Assembly (NCBI GenBank): GCA_030602105.1
Contig: JAUWAK010000049.1
Location: 1-7,963 of the forward strand
Reading direction: 5' to 3'
Origin: Candidatus Aerophobota bacterium
GTDB lineage: Bacteria; Aerophobota; Aerophobia; Aerophobales; AE-B3A
DNA length: 7,963 bases
Positions 6,349 to 7,963 of this stretch are shown here, piece after piece. A model generated the notes under the pieces. The model was not told the DNA's origin and searched no databases. It worked only from the letters and a program-made list of their open reading frames with translations. The translations under genes and the position numbers were made by a program. Each line of letters opens with the position of its first letter. Position 1 is the first letter of the stretch.

Positions 6349-7639
6349 ACCCCACTACCTTTATCTCTTTGAAATAGAGGGGAGGAGTCCTGATAGAACC
6401 CACGAAGCGGGCACCCCTTCCTATAGCTACCAGTTCTTTGAGCATCTTATAAGTATTGCCGCTGATCATTACGTCCTTAACTCTTCCCCTAATCTTTCCA
6501 TCTTTTATCTTGTAGCCAAGATCCAGGTTGACTGAGAACTCTCCCATAAGGATGTTACCCTGTCCGCTGCCTATGACCTGGTCTACCAGGATTCCCTCTT
6601 TTATGTCCTGAGTCATTTCCTCAAAAGGCACTTCTCCTTCCTGTAGGATAAGGTTAGTGGTTGATGGGGATGGCAAACTATTGTAGCTTCTCGTTGCATT
6701 GGCGGTAGAGCTTGTCCCCATCAAGCCTGCTGTTTGCAGGTCATAGATGAAGCTTTTGAGCCTCCCTTCCTCTATTATCTGAGTACGACGGGACGGAATA
6801 CCCTCTCCATCCAGGGGTGAGGAAGAAGGACCAAAAGGAAAAGTAGCATCGTCAACAATATTCAGGCAGGAAGAGGCTATAGGGGTTCCCATTTTCTTCA
6901 AGAGTGGAGAGATTCTCTTATGTATTGCTTTCCCATTAATTCCCATTTTTAGGGATTGAAGAAGAAATGGAACAGCCTTGGGGGTAAAAATAGCTGGATA
7001 CCTACCGGAGGAAATCCGCACCCGCCTCATAGCTAGCTTCACTAGCTCTATTAGCCTCTCCGCCAGGGCCCGGCTATAGTTTGCGTATCTGCTGCTGGAC
7101 TCCGCCTCGCCCACTCCCAGAAACTCCTGTTCCCTGGCAAGGAATCCATATAGGAAAAATTCGTACTCTGTCTTTTTGTAAGATTGACTGAGGCTCTGAC
7201 TGTTGACGATAGATACCTCTGTTTCTGTCTTTTCTATTGCTGCTTCACATTCCAGATGAGGGAATTCTTTCCTTACAAGGTGGATCGCCTTCTCACCTTC
7301 CTCTATCATTTCTTGAGTTTCCAGAGCGGCAGTTCGCCTGTCGTGACAGTGAATGGGGGGGACTTTGCCAGGGGAAGGCATGCCAAAGTGGGCCTGCTGT
7401 CCAAATTGGGAAGAATCCAAAGCTCTTTGTATGAGGAGACGGGGATCATCTGGATCGGTGGTGCTGGAGAAGCCGATCTTGCCCTTTCTGATTACCCTTA
7501 GGCCTATCCCTTCTCCAGAGGCGGCATCAACTGACTTTAGTCTATTAGATTGAAATTTCACCGTCTTAACCTGTGATCTCACCCGGTAGACCTCTGCTTT
7601 TTGAGCTTCAGAGACTGCCATATCCAGGAGTCTCTCCAT
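6347..7639 (-). CDS. pmbA: TldE/PmbA, non-zinc subunit of the TldD/E metalloprotease
   Basis: Partner subunit of the TldD/TldE heterodimeric peptidase, which in E. coli trims the leader of microcin B17 and degrades unstructured peptides. The 430 residues follow the family layout: an N-terminal alpha/beta domain (about 1-200) with ESNRLKSV-like FQSNRLKSVDAA (29-40) and GIGLRVIRKGKIGFSSTT (44-61), then the C-terminal domain. At the position where TldD carries its HExxxH zinc motif this protein has KMGINGKAIHKRISPL (231-245), which is not a zinc site and marks it as TldE. Conserved later segments are SSPLDGEGIPSRRTQIIEEG (273-292) and GEFSVNLDLGYKI to MISGN (366-395). The ATG is preceded by GGGAGG with an 8-nt spacer (7648-7653), inside the last codons of tldD, and one base separates the two genes. 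Co-production with TldD is expected. I see no peptide precursor nearby that would name the substrate. Confidence 0.94.
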   Translation of the reverse strand: MERLLDMAVSEAQKAEVYRVRSQVKTVKFQSNRLKSVDAASGEGIGLRVIRKGKIGFSSTTDPDDPRLLIQRALDSSQFGQQAHFGMPSPGKVPPIHCHDRRTAALETQEMIEEGEKAIHLVRKEFPHLECEAAIEKTETEVSIVNSQSLSQSYKKTEYEFFLYGFLAREQEFLGVGEAESSSRYANYSRALAERLIELVKLAMRRVRISSGRYPAIFTPKAVPFLLQSLKMGINGKAIHKRISPLLKKMGTPIASSCLNIVDDATFPFGPSSSPLDGEGIPSRRTQIIEEGRLKSFIYDLQTAGLMGTSSTANATRSYNSLPSPSTTNLILQEGEVPFEEMTQDIKEGILVDQVIGSGQGNILMGEFSVNLDLGYKIKDGKIRGRVKDVMISGNTYKMLKELVAIGRGARFVGSIRTPPLYFKEIKVVG

Positions 7640-7640
7640 C

Positions 7641-7963
7641 CTATCTTCCTCCCACTACCACATCCTTGATCCTGAGGTGAGGCCCCCCGGTAGCCACTGG
7701 TAGGGGGTATTGAGCTCCCTTTCCACAGCCCCCGGACCCTGTAGAAAGAACAAGATCTCTTCCTATGGCATCAATGTTGGATAAGGTGGTGAATATGTTC
7801 CCGGTGAGATTGATGTCTCTCGCCTTTTTCCCCAGCTTCCCCCTTTCTATGATATACCCCTCCTCCGGCGAGAAGGTGAACATCTCCAGATTGGTCTCTC
7901 CGCCCCGGAATCCTTTTACATAAAGCCCCTCCTCCACCTCATCAATCATCTCTTCCAGGGTCT
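7641..7963 (-). CDS. tldD: TldD metalloprotease zinc subunit, C-terminal part (5' end outside window)
   Basis: The last 107 residues of TldD, the zinc-bearing subunit of the TldD/E peptidase. The frame is open to the right edge of the window, so the methionine at 7947-7949 is internal. Recognisable family features are EEGLYVKGFRGGETN, FTFSPEEGYIIERGKLG, the GN and IDAIG segments, and the terminal GCGKGAQYPLPVATGGPHLRI followed by VVVGG. The cysteine encoded at 7725-7727 lies 27 residues before the C terminus. That equals the distance of C454, the third zinc ligand I recall in the 481-residue E. coli TldD, so the active-site cysteine appears conserved. The HExxxH pair lies outside the window and cannot be checked. 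The stop at 7641-7643 is one base from the pmbA start. Confidence 0.93.
   Translation of the reverse strand, partial: TLEEMIDEVEEGLYVKGFRGGETNLEMFTFSPEEGYIIERGKLGKKARDINLTGNIFTTLSNIDAIGRDLVLSTGSGGCGKGAQYPLPVATGGPHLRIKDVVVGGR

Noticed and set aside
7031..7047. AGCTAG / CTAGCT short hairpin as an operator or attachment site
   Set aside because: A 6-bp palindrome inside the pmbA coding region with no partner copy, likely chance.

Overview
The window is densely packed bacterial chromosome: eight protein-coding genes in two convergent blocks. Intergenic gaps are 16, 5, 41, 4 and 1 nt and the other three junctions overlap by 4 nt, so no stretch over 300 nt lacks a gene. I see no rRNA, tRNA, CRISPR array, insertion sequence or phage gene. 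Base composition is mid-range by eye and arginine is written mostly as AGG/AGA. The gene content suggests a bacterium with B12-dependent metabolism, probably an anaerobe, possibly from a poorly sampled lineage. The threonine synthase resembles the short Firmicutes type. I cannot name a taxon.

Left block (+ strand, 1-3381): the 3' end of an ABC ATPase gene, a 235-residue membrane-anchored protein with a carboxypeptidase-regulatory-like beta domain, an ABC-2 type permease, and a 444-residue protein with a signal peptide and a C-terminal membrane anchor. The last three are joined by ATGA stop/start overlaps. I read this as one exporter whose ATPase and permease are ordinary, but whose two extracytoplasmic partners I cannot assign. 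It is the most likely place in the window for something undescribed.

Right block (- strand, 7963 down to 3387): tldD (C-terminal part only), pmbA/tldE, a corrinoid adenosyltransferase (cobO/btuR family), thrC and a ThiC-family radical SAM gene. Spacing is so tight that this looks like one operon whose promoter lies outside the window. It combines a two-subunit metalloprotease, B12 adenosylation, threonine synthesis and an enzyme acting on aminoimidazole ribotide. ThiC-family enzymes make either the thiamin pyrimidine or, as BzaA/BzaB/BzaF paralogs, the benzimidazole lower ligand of B12. The corrinoid neighbour therefore makes the exact role of this ThiC worth testing.

The two blocks meet tail to tail with 5 nt between stop codons and no convincing intrinsic terminator.
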